Source of the DNA: Rhodobacteraceae bacterium HTCC2150
GTDB lineage: Bacteria; Pseudomonadota; Alphaproteobacteria; Rhodobacterales; Rhodobacteraceae
NCBI GenBank assembly: GCA_000169395.1
Contig: AAXZ01000001.1
Location: 806,001 to 870,000 of the forward strand
Reading direction: 5' to 3'
DNA length: 64,000 bases
Of the stretch, positions 35,777-45,737 are shown piece by piece. A program made the translations under genes and the position numbers. Numbering within the stretch: position 1 is the stretch's first letter; each line of letters begins with the position of its first letter. The notes under the pieces are model-generated. The model made no database searches, was not told the origin of the DNA, and worked only from the letters and a program-made list of their open reading frames with translations.

Positions 35777-38184
35777 AATTCACTTTATCATGGTTAAAGA
35801 AACACCTTGAAACTGATGCGTCAGTTGATGAAATTCTTTACGCGCTTACCGATCTTGGTCTTGAGGTTGAGGACGTTGTAAATCCTGCGGAAACGCTGAA
35901 GGATTTCACTATTGGTTATGTAAACCACGCAGAAAAACATCCCGATGCGGATAAACTGCGGGTTTGTAAGGTCGATACGGATGAAGGCGAGTTGCAAATC
36001 ATTTGTGGTGCGCCCAACGCGCGTGAGGGAATTCACGTTGTTGTCGCCAAGCCTGGTGTCTATGTGCCAGGAATTGATACCACCATTGGTGTTGGCAAAA
36101 TTCGCGGCGTTGAAAGCTTTGGCATGATGGCGTCTGAACGTGAAATGGAGCTGTCAGATGAACATGATGGCATCATTGAACTAGAAGGCGCGCCAGAGGT
36201 AGGCAGTCGTTTTGTTGATTATCTGGCCGAACACAATCCAGGTGCGGTTGATCCGATGATTGAGATTGCAATCACACCAAATCGCCCTGATGCTTTGGGT
36301 GTTCGCGGTGTTGCCCGTGATTTGGCAGCACGCGGGTTGGGAACATTGAAACCCCTTGATGTGCCACATATTGAAGGCGGTTTTGCCAGCCCAGTTGGCG
36401 TCAGCATTGATGAGGATACTTTGGATGGGTGTCCTGTATTTTATGGTCGTGTCATCAAAGGCGTGAAAAACGGGCCAAGCCCCGTTTGGTTGCAACAGGC
36501 ACTTAAGGCCATTGGTCTGCGCCCAATTTCCACATTGGTCGATATCACCAACTATTTCACCTACGATCAAAATCGTCCGTTGCACGTATTTGACGTTGAT
36601 AAAATGTCGGGTGATTTGCGCGTTCATCGTGCAAAAGGCGGCGAAGAAATCGTGGCGTTGGATGATAAAACCTACAGCCTAAATGAAGGCATGATGGGCA
36701 TTTCGGACGATAACTCTGTTGAAAGTATTGCTGGTGTAATGGGCGGTGCGGAAACCGGTTGTACACCGGAAACCGTGAATGTCTTCGTGGAAAGCGCTTA
36801 TTGGGATCCAGTCACAATCGCGGTGACAGGTCGCAAACTAAAAATCAATTCAGACGCGCGGTACCGTTTTGAACGAGGTGTCGATCCGGAATGGACATTG
36901 CCAGGTTTAGAACTGGCCACACAGATGATTATGGATTTGTGCGGTGGCGAAGCGTCGGAATTGGTTAGTGCTGGTGCGGTCCCCAACACTGCGCGTTCAT
37001 ACAAGCTTGATGCAAAGCGCGTACAATCGCTGGTAGGCATGGAAATCTCAGAGGCTGAGCAACGTCAAACACTGACGGCGTTGGGCTTCAAACTTGAAGG
37101 TGATCAAGCCCATGTTCCTAGCTGGCGGCCTGATGTTTTGGGTTCGGCTGATTTGGTTGAAGAAGTGGCGCGGATTGCGTCCCTTACCAAACTGAAAGGC
37201 AAGCCATTTGCGCGCGCAATGGAAGGTGTGCCATCAGCGATCCTGACTCCAATGCAAAAACGCGAACAAATCGCCCGTCGGACTAATGCTGCATTAGGGT
37301 ACAATGAATGTGTCACCTATAGCTTCATTGATCAAAAATCAGCAGCCCTGTTTGGGGGCGGTTCTGATGCCACAATGTTGGAAAATCCGATTTCATCTGA
37401 AATGAGCCACATGCGCCCCTCGTTGTTACCAGGATTGTTGCAAGCCGCGGCCCGTAACCAAGCGCGTGGGTTTGCGGATATGGCCCTGTTTGAGGTTGGA
37501 CCCGTTTTCCATGGTGGCGAGCCAGAAGATCAAGAATTGTTGGTGGCCGGTATCTTGGTTGGTCACACAGGCCCCAAGGATGTGCATGGCACACGCCGCG
37601 CGGTTGATGTTTTTGATGCCAAGGCCGATGCCGAGGCGATCTTGGCAGCAATCGGTGCGCCAGCAAAACAAATGGTGCAACGTGGTGCCAAAGGATGGTG
37701 GCATTCAGGTCGTTCAGGTCGTTTATCCCTTGGCCCCAAGAATATTCTTTGTGCGTTTGGTGAATTGCACCCCAAAACACTGGGCGTGATGGACGTAAAG
37801 GGACCAGTTGTTGGTTTTGCTATTCATCTGGCAAATGTTCCTTTCCCGAAATCCAAAACGGCCACACGTTCGGCACTCACCCTGCGTGATTTGCAGGCCG
37901 TGGATCGTGATTTTGCCTTTGTAGTTGATGAGAAAGTCGAAGCATTGACCTTGGTGAATGCGGCGGCTGGTGCTGACAAGGCGTTGATTGATGCGGTAAG
38001 TGTTTTTGATGAATTCAAAGGCGAAAAAGCCGAGGCCCAAATGGGTGAAGGTAAGAAGTCTTTGGCGATCACAGTTCGACTTCAGCCAACTGAAAAGACA
38101 CTAACCGATGAACAAATTGAAGCGGTGTCCGAAAAAATCATCGCGAAAGTTTCTAAATCAACAGGTGGCGTTTTACGCGGCTAA
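35773..38184 (+). CDS. pheT: Phenylalanyl-tRNA synthetase beta subunit
   Basis: An 803-aa protein, full length: N-terminal tRNA-binding OB fold ([15 protein letters not shown]), B3/B4 editing region ([20 protein letters not shown]), B5 domain, class II-like core, and the C-terminal ferredoxin-like anticodon-binding domain ([13 protein letters not shown]). Translated from an ATG overlapping the pheS stop. Confidence 0.97.
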   Translation: MKFTLSWLKKHLETDASVDEILYALTDLGLEVEDVVNPAETLKDFTIGYVNHAEKHPDADKLRVCKVDTDEGELQIICGAPNAREGIHVVVAKPGVYVPGIDTTIGVGKIRGVESFGMMASEREMELSDEHDGIIELEGAPEVGSRFVDYLAEHNPGAVDPMIEIAITPNRPDALGVRGVARDLAARGLGTLKPLDVPHIEGGFASPVGVSIDEDTLDGCPVFYGRVIKGVKNGPSPVWLQQALKAIGLRPISTLVDITNYFTYDQNRPLHVFDVDKMSGDLRVHRAKGGEEIVALDDKTYSLNEGMMGISDDNSVESIAGVMGGAETGCTPETVNVFVESAYWDPVTIAVTGRKLKINSDARYRFERGVDPEWTLPGLELATQMIMDLCGGEASELVSAGAVPNTARSYKLDAKRVQSLVGMEISEAEQRQTLTALGFKLEGDQAHVPSWRPDVLGSADLVEEVARIASLTKLKGKPFARAMEGVPSAILTPMQKREQIARRTNAALGYNECVTYSFIDQKSAALFGGGSDATMLENPISSEMSHMRPSLLPGLLQAAARNQARGFADMALFEVGPVFHGGEPEDQELLVAGILVGHTGPKDVHGTRRAVDVFDAKADAEAILAAIGAPAKQMVQRGAKGWWHSGRSGRLSLGPKNILCAFGELHPKTLGVMDVKGPVVGFAIHLANVPFPKSKTATRSALTLRDLQAVDRDFAFVVDEKVEALTLVNAAAGADKALIDAVSVFDEFKGEKAEAQMGEGKKSLAITVRLQPTEKTLTDEQIEAVSEKIIAKVSKSTGGVLRG

Positions 38185-38247
38185 AGCTTTGTCAAAACTC
38201 TGAAACATGTTAGCCTCTCAAAGAATTTATTTTTTGAGGGGTTTTCT

Positions 38248-39621
38248 ATGTCAATTGATAGAAGCGAATTCCGTAGTGGTAAGCGGTTCTCGGGAATATT
38301 AACGCACTTTTTTGAGAATACACGGCGGTTGCTTATCAACGGAACGGTTGTTGCGCTTATCCTTGCGATGATGCTTGTCCTGATACAGGATTTACGCCGT
38401 GACAGTGTGGTGATGGAGGCGATCACCCTGCCTAAAGTTCTGATAAATAGGGGATTTACCCCAGTTGGAACATCGCATTGGCTAAATCATCACGTACTGG
38501 CCATTAGTGATTTGGCAGCAACGACTAAAAGCCAAAACTCCTTCCAAGATCAAGACAGCGAAATCGAAATTGATGTGCCGGGAGCAGGCATTTCCTTGCG
38601 AAGCATTAGTAAGGCACTAAGGGCGGTCCTTGGGATTAAGCAAACGCGAGTAGCTGGGGAAATCATTTGTACGGATGACATTTGTAGCGACGCAAACATG
38701 GAGATGAGGTTACGGGTTTATGATAAGGAAGGGATAAAAATTATTCCCGTTGGAACATTCGGCGATGTTTTGGCCGCGAATTTGAACGATGATGATTTAG
38801 ATTTATATTTTGAAACAGCGGCTCTCAAGTTGTTTGAATATTTGGACCCATACATCGCGGCCGCCTATTTATTTCAAACCAAAAAAAGTGGGGGTCGAGA
38901 GCGCGCGGTCAATATGGTTAAGGCCAATCACCCTGATCGGGCGTGGGCGGCGAATTTGATTGGCTTAATGGACATGCGAAATGAAGAGTTTGAGTCTTCT
39001 GATTATTGGCTAGAGCGCGCGATCGAGTTTTCAGAAAATGATGATATTGCTGGGTTTGCACGACCAATTGCGACGTTTGGGTATAGCTTGCATCGCCGAC
39101 ATCTTTGGGACGAAGCTTTGGAAAAATATGATATCGCGATTAAAGTTGATCCAACTTATCCAAACGTGTATTTTCTGAAAGGCCTAACCCTTTTTAGAAT
39201 GAAAAAGTTTTTGCAAGCCAAGAATGAATTCCAAACCTCGTCGGAAATAGATCCTGCATCGGTGCGGTCATTCCACATGTGGGCGCGAAGCGCAGCCGCG
39301 TTGGGTTCAAAAAAAGAAGCCGAAAAAATGTTCCAAAAGACTGCTGCGATGAAGCAAGTAGATATGCAGCTCTATCCTCAATGGTACAATTTCAGGGAAG
39401 GTCTTGGTGAAAACGGCGACGACATTATGAAATCTTGGGAAATCAATCTTGGTATTGTCGCCAAGGATCTATTGCCAGAAGAGTGCATGCCTTTGCTTGT
39501 ACTTATGGCGCGTTTTGCTAAGTTCAATCAGAAGTGCGACTGGCCTTATTATCAGGGTGAGTTGTTGGAGCACAAAGAATTCTGTGAAAGCGAGATGTTA
39601 AATGAAAAATCAGCCCCTTAA
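38248..39621 (+). CDS. Membrane-anchored TPR protein
   Basis: A 457-aa protein with a cytoplasmic N-terminal tail, one transmembrane helix (about residues 29-48) and a long extracytoplasmic region. That region ends in several tetratricopeptide repeats (about 225-375), for example the unit with EALEKYDIAIKVDPTYPNVYFLKG. About 80-180 is an unrecognised domain with a CTDDIC pair. GAGGGG precedes the ATG. Codon use looks more AT-rich than in neighbouring pheT. Such topology suggests a scaffold at the membrane. It overlaps ytoQ by 20 bp. Confidence 0.72.
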   Translation: MSIDRSEFRSGKRFSGILTHFFENTRRLLINGTVVALILAMMLVLIQDLRRDSVVMEAITLPKVLINRGFTPVGTSHWLNHHVLAISDLAATTKSQNSFQDQDSEIEIDVPGAGISLRSISKALRAVLGIKQTRVAGEIICTDDICSDANMEMRLRVYDKEGIKIIPVGTFGDVLAANLNDDDLDLYFETAALKLFEYLDPYIAAAYLFQTKKSGGRERAVNMVKANHPDRAWAANLIGLMDMRNEEFESSDYWLERAIEFSENDDIAGFARPIATFGYSLHRRHLWDEALEKYDIAIKVDPTYPNVYFLKGLTLFRMKKFLQAKNEFQTSSEIDPASVRSFHMWARSAAALGSKKEAEKMFQKTAAMKQVDMQLYPQWYNFREGLGENGDDIMKSWEINLGIVAKDLLPEECMPLLVLMARFAKFNQKCDWPYYQGELLEHKEFCESEMLNEKSAP

Positions 39622-40063
39622 CGTGTATCTTTCCGGGGAAATCCATACGGATTGGCGCGAACAAATTATCGAAGGGGCATCTGCATTGGATGTCAGTTTT
39701 TCAGCGCCCGTTACTGATCACGCGGCGTCTGATGATTGTGGCGTTGCCATTTTGGGTGCCGAAGAAAACAAGTTTTGGCATGATCATAAAGGTGCAAAAC
39801 TAAACGCCTTGCGTACACGCAAGGCGATTGCAGATGCGGATATTGTCGTGGTGCGTTTTGGTGAAAAATACAAACAATGGAATGCAGCGTTTGATGCTGG
39901 ATATGCGGCTGCATTGGGGAAATCTTTGATCGTGCTGCACGGTGCTGATCACCAACATGCCCTCAAAGAAGTCGACGCAGCAGCGTTGGCCGTTGCTGAA
40001 CACCCTGCACAAGTTGTTGAAATGTTGCGTTATGTTCTGAACGGTCAACTGCCTAAGTCTTAG
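39602..40063 (+). CDS. ytoQ: YtoQ-family protein (nucleoside 2-deoxyribosyltransferase-like)
   Basis: A 153-aa member of the YtoQ family, assigned to the nucleoside deoxyribosyltransferase-like fold. Seen: VYLSGEIHTDWREQI at the start, ILGAEENKFWHDHKGAKLNALRTRKAI and DIVVVRFGEKYKQWNAAFDAG. The enzyme activity of the family is unproven. The ATG lies inside the last codons of the TPR gene, so translation is coupled. Confidence 0.82.
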   Translation: MKNQPLNVYLSGEIHTDWREQIIEGASALDVSFSAPVTDHAASDDCGVAILGAEENKFWHDHKGAKLNALRTRKAIADADIVVVRFGEKYKQWNAAFDAGYAAALGKSLIVLHGADHQHALKEVDAAALAVAEHPAQVVEMLRYVLNGQLPKS

Positions 40064-40119
40064 GCGTTTTGATTTTTCCACTTGGGCCGTATTGAGTAGC
40101 CCAAGTGGAAGACCGTTTA

Positions 40120-40821
40120 TTAAGGACGTGGTGGAATGTTCAAGCCTGCTTGAACAGCTGGCCGCGCTAGAAAACGATCAAGATAAGCCGTGACATTAGG
40201 AAGTTTATCCATCTGCAATACTTCGCCTGCACCATAAAAATCGCGCACAGCGCGCAACCAAGGTGCGATGGCGATATCAGCGATGGAATATTCGCCGGTT
40301 ATCCAATCTTGTCCCTCTAACTCTTTTTCCAATACAGCCAAAAGGCGGCGACCTTCGGTGATATAGCGATCCAATGGTCGCTTATCCTCAATCTCTTTGC
40401 CTGCAAATTTGAAAAAGAAGCCAATCTGTCCAAACATTGGGCCCAGTCCACCCATTTGAAACATCAGCCATTGAATGGTTTTGTTGCGCCCAACGGCATC
40501 GGTAGGCAACAGTTTACCGGATTTTTCGGCCAGATAGATCAAGATGGCCCCACTTTCAAATAAAGCTATGGGTTCCCCATCAGGGCCATTAGGGTCGATG
40601 ATCGCAGGAATTTTGTTGTTTGGGTTAAGCGAAAGAAATTCTACGCTTTTCACATCACTATCAGAGAGCGTCACCAAATGAGGTTCAAATTCTATACCCA
40701 TTTCCAGAAGGGCAATGGAAACTTTCACGCCATTTGGGGTCGGGAATGAATATAGTTGCAGTAAATCAGGGTTGGTGGCTGGCCAGCGTTTGTTAATCGG
40801 AAAATTGTCAAAATTGCTCAT
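40120..40821 (-). CDS. Glutathione S-transferase family protein
   Basis: A 233-aa two-domain GST: thioredoxin-like N domain with [20 protein letters not shown] and the glutathione contact NNKIPAI followed by [10 protein letters not shown]; all-alpha C domain with [12 protein letters not shown]. The T-P-N stretch in the active-site loop resembles the YfcG/YghU (Nu) group, which acts as a disulfide reductase. Substrate unknown. It is divergent from mscL. Confidence 0.86.
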   Translation of the reverse strand: MSNFDNFPINKRWPATNPDLLQLYSFPTPNGVKVSIALLEMGIEFEPHLVTLSDSDVKSVEFLSLNPNNKIPAIIDPNGPDGEPIALFESGAILIYLAEKSGKLLPTDAVGRNKTIQWLMFQMGGLGPMFGQIGFFFKFAGKEIEDKRPLDRYITEGRRLLAVLEKELEGQDWITGEYSIADIAIAPWLRAVRDFYGAGEVLQMDKLPNVTAYLDRFLARPAVQAGLNIPPRP

Positions 40822-40962
40822 TTAGGTGTCCGTTCTCTTTTTGATTTGATCAAGATAGTGATTTTTTCCCCGCAAAAAAGAGGTGTTTTTGTTAAAATGA
40901 CGGCCTATAGCTGTGCGTGTATGCACATCAAAAGAATGTGCGCGGAGAAAAAGGGACAGCAA

Positions 40963-41394
40963 ATGCTAAAAGAATTCAAAGATTTTATCGCCAAAGGCAA
41001 TGTCATGGACATGGCCGTTGGTATCATCATCGGTGCGGCCTTTACGGCCATCGTTAAATCACTGGTGGCTGATTTGATCCAACCGATCATCGGTATCTTC
41101 ACGGGTGGTGTTGATTTCACCAACAAATACATCGTTATCAACGGCGACGGCTCAGTATATGAATCACTGGCCGCCGCGCGTGAAGCCGGGGCATCTGCCT
41201 TTGCTTATGGTAGCTTTATCATGGCGATCATCAACTTCTTGATCATTGCGTTTGTAGTTTTCATGTTGGTTCGCAACGTGAACAAGCTAAAAGAAGCTGC
41301 GAAAAAAGAAGAAGAGGCCGTCGCGCCGGCACCTGCTGGCCCAAGCGAGTTGGATATCCTTAAAGAAATCCGTGATTCATTGGCCAAAAAATAA
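40963..41394 (+). CDS. mscL: Large-conductance mechanosensitive channel
   Basis: Homopentameric inner-membrane safety valve that opens on hypo-osmotic shock. The 143-aa protein has the amphipathic N terminus [22 protein letters not shown]1 ([15 protein letters not shown]), a periplasmic loop, TM2 and a charged C-terminal helix preceded by an Ala/Pro linker. ATG 40963 has AGGGA upstream; a longer open frame is not part of the gene. Confidence 0.96.
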   Translation: MLKEFKDFIAKGNVMDMAVGIIIGAAFTAIVKSLVADLIQPIIGIFTGGVDFTNKYIVINGDGSVYESLAAAREAGASAFAYGSFIMAIINFLIIAFVVFMLVRNVNKLKEAAKKEEEAVAPAPAGPSELDILKEIRDSLAKK

Positions 41395-41423
41395 ATGAGA
41401 TAAGTGTGGAGTGTATCCGCATG

Positions 41424-41455
41424 AAAAAGGCCCGCCAGTTTAGGCGGGCCTTTTT
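41424..41455. terminator. Bidirectional terminator between mscL and ald
   Basis: AAAAAGGCCCGCC and GGCGGGCCTTTTT pair perfectly over 13 bp around a 6-base loop, between convergent genes. Confidence 0.93.
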
Positions 41456-41460
41456 GTGTT

Positions 41461-42579
41461 TTAAATTTCCATCGCGGCTGTGGCATCCATAACGTCAATA
41501 CCAAGTGCTGCGCCAACGGCCTCATAGGTAAGATGGCCAGCGTGCACATTTAGGCCGTTCAACAAGTGATGATCATCAGCGCAGGCCTGACGCCAACCTT
41601 TGTTAGCCAAGGCCAGCATGAAAGGCATTGTCGCATTGCCTAAGGCCAGCGTAGACGTCCGTGCCACGGCACCTGGCATGTTGGCCACACAATAGTGCAT
41701 GATGCCGTCTACGTCATAAATTGGATCGTGATGTGTGGTTGCCTTGCTCGTTTCAAAGCAACCGCCTTGATCAATCGCGACATCCACCAACGCAGCACCG
41801 GGTTTCAATTCAGCCAATTGCGCGCGTGAAATAAGCTTGGGTGCTGCCGCACCAGGAATAAGAACTGCACCGATGATAAGGTCTGCTTCGCGGGCCAGTT
41901 CAATTGTGTTGCCTGCACTGGCATATGAATTTTTGAAAGAACCACCAAAAACATCGTCCAGATATCTAAGCCGAGGCAAAGATCGATCAAGTACCGTTAC
42001 ATCAGCACCCATTCCTGCGGCAATTTTGGCGGCATGCGTACCTACAACACCACCACCGATGACAAGAACCTTACCAGGGCCAACACCTGGCACGCCGCCA
42101 AGTAATACACCCCGTCCACCATTTGCCTTTTGTAAAGTCCATGCACCAACTTGGGGTGCCAATCGGCCTGCAACCTCGGACATAGGTGCCAACAATGGAA
42201 GGCCGCCGTTGCGATCCGTTACCGTTTCATATGCAATCGCTGTGCAGCCAGAAGCCATAAGATCGCGAGTTTGCGCCTCATCCGGTGCAAGGTGCAAGTA
42301 GGTGAACAGGATTTGCCCTTCGCGTAACATCTTTCGCTCGACCGCTTGGGGCTCTTTTACCTTCACAATCATATCGGCCGTGGCAAATATTTCTGATGCT
42401 GTGCCCATAATGTCGGCACCCGCATTTATGTAGTCTTGATCCGTGAAACCAGCACCAAGCCCTGCGTTGGTTTCAATGCTGACTTTATGACCATTCACCA
42501 CCGCTTCATGCGCGGCGTTTGGCGTTAGGCCAACTCGGAATTCTTGTGGCTTTATCTCTTTTGGGCAACCGATATGCAT
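41461..42579 (-). CDS. ald: Alanine dehydrogenase
   Basis: Reversible NAD-dependent deamination of L-alanine to pyruvate and ammonia. The 372-aa protein has the N-terminal substrate Lys/Arg segment MHIGCPKEIK...EFRVGLTP, the Rossmann motif VLVIGGGVVGTHAA and the loop DVAIDQGGCFETSK. GGAGG precedes ATG 42579; an ATG six codons earlier is less well placed. It is divergent from an Lrp-family regulator that probably controls it. Confidence 0.96.
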   Translation of the reverse strand: MHIGCPKEIKPQEFRVGLTPNAAHEAVVNGHKVSIETNAGLGAGFTDQDYINAGADIMGTASEIFATADMIVKVKEPQAVERKMLREGQILFTYLHLAPDEAQTRDLMASGCTAIAYETVTDRNGGLPLLAPMSEVAGRLAPQVGAWTLQKANGGRGVLLGGVPGVGPGKVLVIGGGVVGTHAAKIAAGMGADVTVLDRSLPRLRYLDDVFGGSFKNSYASAGNTIELAREADLIIGAVLIPGAAAPKLISRAQLAELKPGAALVDVAIDQGGCFETSKATTHHDPIYDVDGIMHYCVANMPGAVARTSTLALGNATMPFMLALANKGWRQACADDHHLLNGLNVHAGHLTYEAVGAALGIDVMDATAAMEI

Positions 42580-42635
42580 AGTATCCTCCATCTGCATTTG
42601 ACTTGATTAAGCATCAGGTTTTTAAAAAATATTGT

Positions 42636-42670
42636 GCAAATAATTTGCTATTTTATCACAATTGCGCAAT
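42636..42670. promoter_or_regulatory. Two palindromes in the ald/lrp divergent promoter
   Basis: GCAAAT-A-ATTTGC (42636-42648) and ATTGCGCAAT (42661-42670), centres about 23.5 bp apart in the 135-bp region between divergent starts. AT-rich palindromes in this position fit binding sites for the adjacent Lrp-type regulator. Confidence 0.5.
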
Positions 42671-42714
42671 GATCAGTGAAAATTTTGCCAATTAGGTTAT
42701 GAAAGTTGCGCCAT

Positions 42715-43173
42715 ATGGATATAGACAGCACGGATCGTCGAATATTGATGGTTTTGCAAAAGCAGGGCCGCATTTCCAATGCAGATTTGGCCGATAGGGT
42801 GAACCTGTCTGCTTCTGCCTGTCATCGGCGTGTGAACAGGTTGGAAAAAGAAAAGTACATTCGGGATTACGTTGCACTTCTTGATCCCAAAATGGTGGAA
42901 CGTTCCACAACCGTGTATGTTGAGATCGCATTGAATGGGCAATCAGATGATGTTTTGTCTGATTTTGAAAAGGCCGTGGCACGGGTGCCGGATGTCTTGG
43001 AATGCCATCTGATGGCGGGTCGCGCGGATTATCTGTTGAAAGTTGTGGCAAAAGACACAGAAGATTTCGCACGTATCCATCGAAAATTTTTAGCGAATTT
43101 ACCGGGGGTTGCCCAATTGCATTCGTCTTTTAGTCTTAGAACTGTTCGACAAACGACGGAATTGCCTGTTTGA
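42715..43173 (+). CDS. Lrp/AsnC-family regulator, probable regulator of ald
   Basis: A 152-aa protein with an N-terminal winged helix-turn-helix (STDRRILMVLQKQGRISNADLA, then SASACHRRVNRLE) and the C-terminal RAM ligand-binding domain (VLECHLMAGRADYLLKVV). ATG 42715 is chosen; a TTG three codons earlier is better spaced from AGG and cannot be excluded. Alanine-responsive Lrp proteins commonly sit divergently from ald, which is the arrangement here. Confidence 0.88.
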   Translation: MDIDSTDRRILMVLQKQGRISNADLADRVNLSASACHRRVNRLEKEKYIRDYVALLDPKMVERSTTVYVEIALNGQSDDVLSDFEKAVARVPDVLECHLMAGRADYLLKVVAKDTEDFARIHRKFLANLPGVAQLHSSFSLRTVRQTTELPV

Positions 43174-43181
43174 GCGTATTT

Positions 43182-43573
43182 CTACGCAAATAATATTAAC
43201 ATATTTAGGAATAGAATTACGCCACCCATACCGTAAATTGTTGGCCAGATGCGTCCTTGATCGAAAAGGGCAAGTTTTACCGGCTCAAGTAACTTGGGGG
43301 TTGTTGTATTTTCAATTTCATAAAGCGTTCGAGAAATAGCAAGTGCCGCTGTTGCTCGTTTCAAAAGAGAAATCTGGCCGGAAACCATTGTTATGCTTGC
43401 AGCTGAAAAGATAAAGGCCAACGCCCTTTTTTACCGATGGCAAGATCATGTAGTGAGCCTCCTACAGCAATCCAACCACCAAAGAGCGAACAAATACCAA
43501 TAAAAAAGCCTAAGTTTTTCAACATTAAATCGACAATTTTCGCGGCAATATCATAAGCGTCTTTGCTATTCAT
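43182..43573 (-). pseudogene. Small membrane protein gene split by a frameshift
   Basis: Two minus-strand frames overlap: 43391-43573 (60 codons, ATG start, one hydrophobic helix, ends just after a six-A run at 43427-43432) and 43182-43421 (about 79 codons, two hydrophobic segments, no good start). Adding one A to the run, or a -1 ribosomal slip there, joins them into one protein of about 130 aa with three membrane segments. It could be a recent pseudogene, a sequencing error or a programmed frameshift. The family is not recognised. Confidence 0.6.
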
Positions 43574-43647
43574 AAATTATCCAATCGTCTTAAATCAATT
43601 GGGTTCAAGTTTTCATGAAATGGTGTTTCTGTCAAACTATCGACAAC

Positions 43648-43676
43648 AAAAAACCCCCGAAGCGAGGCTGCGGGGG
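43648..43676 (-). terminator. Terminator of rpsU
   Basis: On the minus strand CCCCCG and CGGGGG pair around a loop that has its own AGC/GCT pairing, followed by TTTTTT. Confidence 0.85.
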
Positions 43677-43725
43677 TAATTGTTCGAGGTCGAAACCTCT
43701 GTGACAAAAGTGCTAAAGGATTGCT

Positions 43726-43932
43726 TTAAAGCATCCCTTCGCGCTGAGCTTTCTTACGTGCCAGTTTACGGGCACGGCGGATTGCTTCTGCGCCTTCGCG
43801 CGCTTTTTTCTCCGAAGGTTTTTCGTAATGCTGCCGAAGCTTCATTTCACGGAAAACGCCCTCGCGCTGAAGTTTTTTCTTCAGAGCACGCAATGCCTGA
43901 TCGACATTGTTATCGCGAACACTCACCTGCAT
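43726..43932 (-). CDS. rpsU: 30S ribosomal protein S21
   Basis: A 68-aa basic protein, [20 protein letters not shown] at the start and a Lys/Arg-rich tail, typical S21. AGGTGG lies upstream. Its own terminator follows on the minus strand. It is divergent from coq9. Confidence 0.96.
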   Translation of the reverse strand: MQVSVRDNNVDQALRALKKKLQREGVFREMKLRQHYEKPSEKKAREGAEAIRRARKLARKKAQREGML

Positions 43933-44029
43933 GTGGTGTCACCACCTTTCTAGGTTAAAGTTGAATTAGCAGGAATGCGGCGTATAACAGCGAGCAGACG
44001 CGTTGTCCATATTTTTACACGAGGGCCAA

Positions 44030-44731
44030 ATGGTGCAATCACACAAAGAAATAAAAGCGCAATTATTGGCGGCTGCATTGCCGAATGTTGCCTTTGATGG
44101 CTATGCAAAAGCAGTTTTTGAACAGGCGGTCATTGATTGCGATGTCGACATTGGGCTGGCAAAGTTGATTTGCCCGAATGGTGCCACGGATTTAGCAGCT
44201 TTTGCCCACGAATCGGCTGATCAGGAAATGATTGAAACTCTGCAAGACGCAGCGTGGGAAGATATGCGCATTCGTGAGCGAATTTCTTTTGCAGTGCGAA
44301 CGCGCTTGGAAATTGCAGCCCGTGACAAAGAAGTGGTTCGCCGTAGCGTGGCCCATTTTGCGTTGCCTCAAAACGGAGCGAGGGGATCGGCTTTGATTTG
44401 GGGAACGGCAGATGCGATCTGGCGAACATTTGGCGACACTTCCGAAGATCTAAATTTTTACACAAAACGCGCGACATTGTCGGCGGTTTATTCGGCAACC
44501 TTGCTATACTGGTTGGGCGAAGAAGATGCAGACATGACTTCAACACTGGAATTCTTGGACCGCCGAATAGAAAACGTAATGCAGTTTGAAAAAATTAAAT
44601 CGGGTCTGGGAAAATTGCCTTTTGCAGGGCGGATGCTGGATATGGCAAATAACGCAGCAAGCCGTGCGCGCGAAGGTGCGCGTTTTCAAAATATGCCAGG
44701 ATCTGTTGGGAAACAAAATGACAATACCTGA
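44030..44731 (+). CDS. coq9: COQ9-family ubiquinone biosynthesis protein
   Basis: A 233-aa TetR-like all-helical lipid-binding protein of the COQ9 family that, in mitochondria, presents ubiquinone intermediates to the hydroxylase COQ7. Seen: the C-terminal COQ9 domain with TLSAVYSATLLYWLGEEDAD and TLEFLDRRIENVMQFEK. ATG 44030 has GAGGG upstream; an upstream TTG is unlikely. It overlaps the quinone oxidoreductase gene by 14 bp. Confidence 0.9.
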   Translation: MVQSHKEIKAQLLAAALPNVAFDGYAKAVFEQAVIDCDVDIGLAKLICPNGATDLAAFAHESADQEMIETLQDAAWEDMRIRERISFAVRTRLEIAARDKEVVRRSVAHFALPQNGARGSALIWGTADAIWRTFGDTSEDLNFYTKRATLSAVYSATLLYWLGEEDADMTSTLEFLDRRIENVMQFEKIKSGLGKLPFAGRMLDMANNAASRAREGARFQNMPGSVGKQNDNT

Positions 44732-45713
44732 AACAATGAATGCCGTTGAAATCACGCAATCTGGCGGGCCCGAGGTTTTAGTATTGAATGAAAACCGGCC
44801 CGTACCCACCGTTGGGTTTGGCGAGGTGTTGATCAAAGTGGCGTATGCTGGCGTGAACCGACCAGATGCCTTGCAAAGAGCAGGATTATACAATCCCCCA
44901 AAAGGTGCATCAGATTTGCCGGGACTTGAGGCGTCTGGGCATATTGTGGCAATTGGCGCCGGTGTATCGAAATGGAAAATTGGTGATGCAGTTTGCGCGC
45001 TGTTGCCTGGTGGGGGCTATGCTGAATACGTAACAACAGAAGCCTCTCATTGCTTGCCCATACCGGCTGGTATGTCTTTGCTAAAGGCGGCAGGGCTGCC
45101 CGAAAACCACTTTACGGTATATAGCAACTTGGTAGTGCGGGCAGGATTGAAATCCGGCGAAACAATTCTCATTCATGGCGGAAGTTCGGGGATTGGCACA
45201 ACAGCGATCCAACTCGCCTGTTCAATGGGGTGTCGTGTCTTTGTAACGGCTGGATCAGAAGAAAAATGCGCAGCTTGTGTCGCATTGGGTGCTGAGGCTG
45301 CGTTCAATTATCGTGAAACGGATTTTGTTGCCGAAATGAAGCAACGCGGCCGTGCGGATGTTGTTTTGGATATGGTTGGCGGCCCGTATATGCAGCGCAA
45401 CATAAAGGCATTGGCCGACGATGGACGTTTGGTTCAAATCGCTTTTCTTCAGGGACCAAAAGCCGAGTTGAACATGGTTGAAATGATGACTCGCCGCCTA
45501 ACACTGACGGGATCAACTTTGCGACCACAATCGATTTTGGCAAAATCCCGCATTGCAACTGGATTGTCGGCAGACGTTTGGCCCAAGCTTGAGAATGGGC
45601 AAATCGATGTGGTTATTGACAGTGAATTTGCGCTTTCGGATGCCGCCAAGGCGCATGAACGGATGGAAACATCTGCACATATCGGGAAGATTATGTTGAA
45701 AGTTAGCGACTAA
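44718..45713 (+). CDS. NAD(P)H-quinone oxidoreductase (zeta-crystallin type)
   Basis: A 331-aa zinc-free medium-chain dehydrogenase. Seen: AYAGVNRPDALQRAGLY at the substrate site, the nucleotide-binding HGGSSGIGTTAIQLA and the C-terminal AKAHERMETSAHIGKIML. It reduces quinones with NADPH in characterised relatives. Its ATG lies inside the end of coq9, which supports a link with quinone metabolism. Confidence 0.88.
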   Translation: MTIPETMNAVEITQSGGPEVLVLNENRPVPTVGFGEVLIKVAYAGVNRPDALQRAGLYNPPKGASDLPGLEASGHIVAIGAGVSKWKIGDAVCALLPGGGYAEYVTTEASHCLPIPAGMSLLKAAGLPENHFTVYSNLVVRAGLKSGETILIHGGSSGIGTTAIQLACSMGCRVFVTAGSEEKCAACVALGAEAAFNYRETDFVAEMKQRGRADVVLDMVGGPYMQRNIKALADDGRLVQIAFLQGPKAELNMVEMMTRRLTLTGSTLRPQSILAKSRIATGLSADVWPKLENGQIDVVIDSEFALSDAAKAHERMETSAHIGKIMLKVSD

Positions 45714-45737
45714 TTCTGCGTTGTAAAAAAGTTAGGT

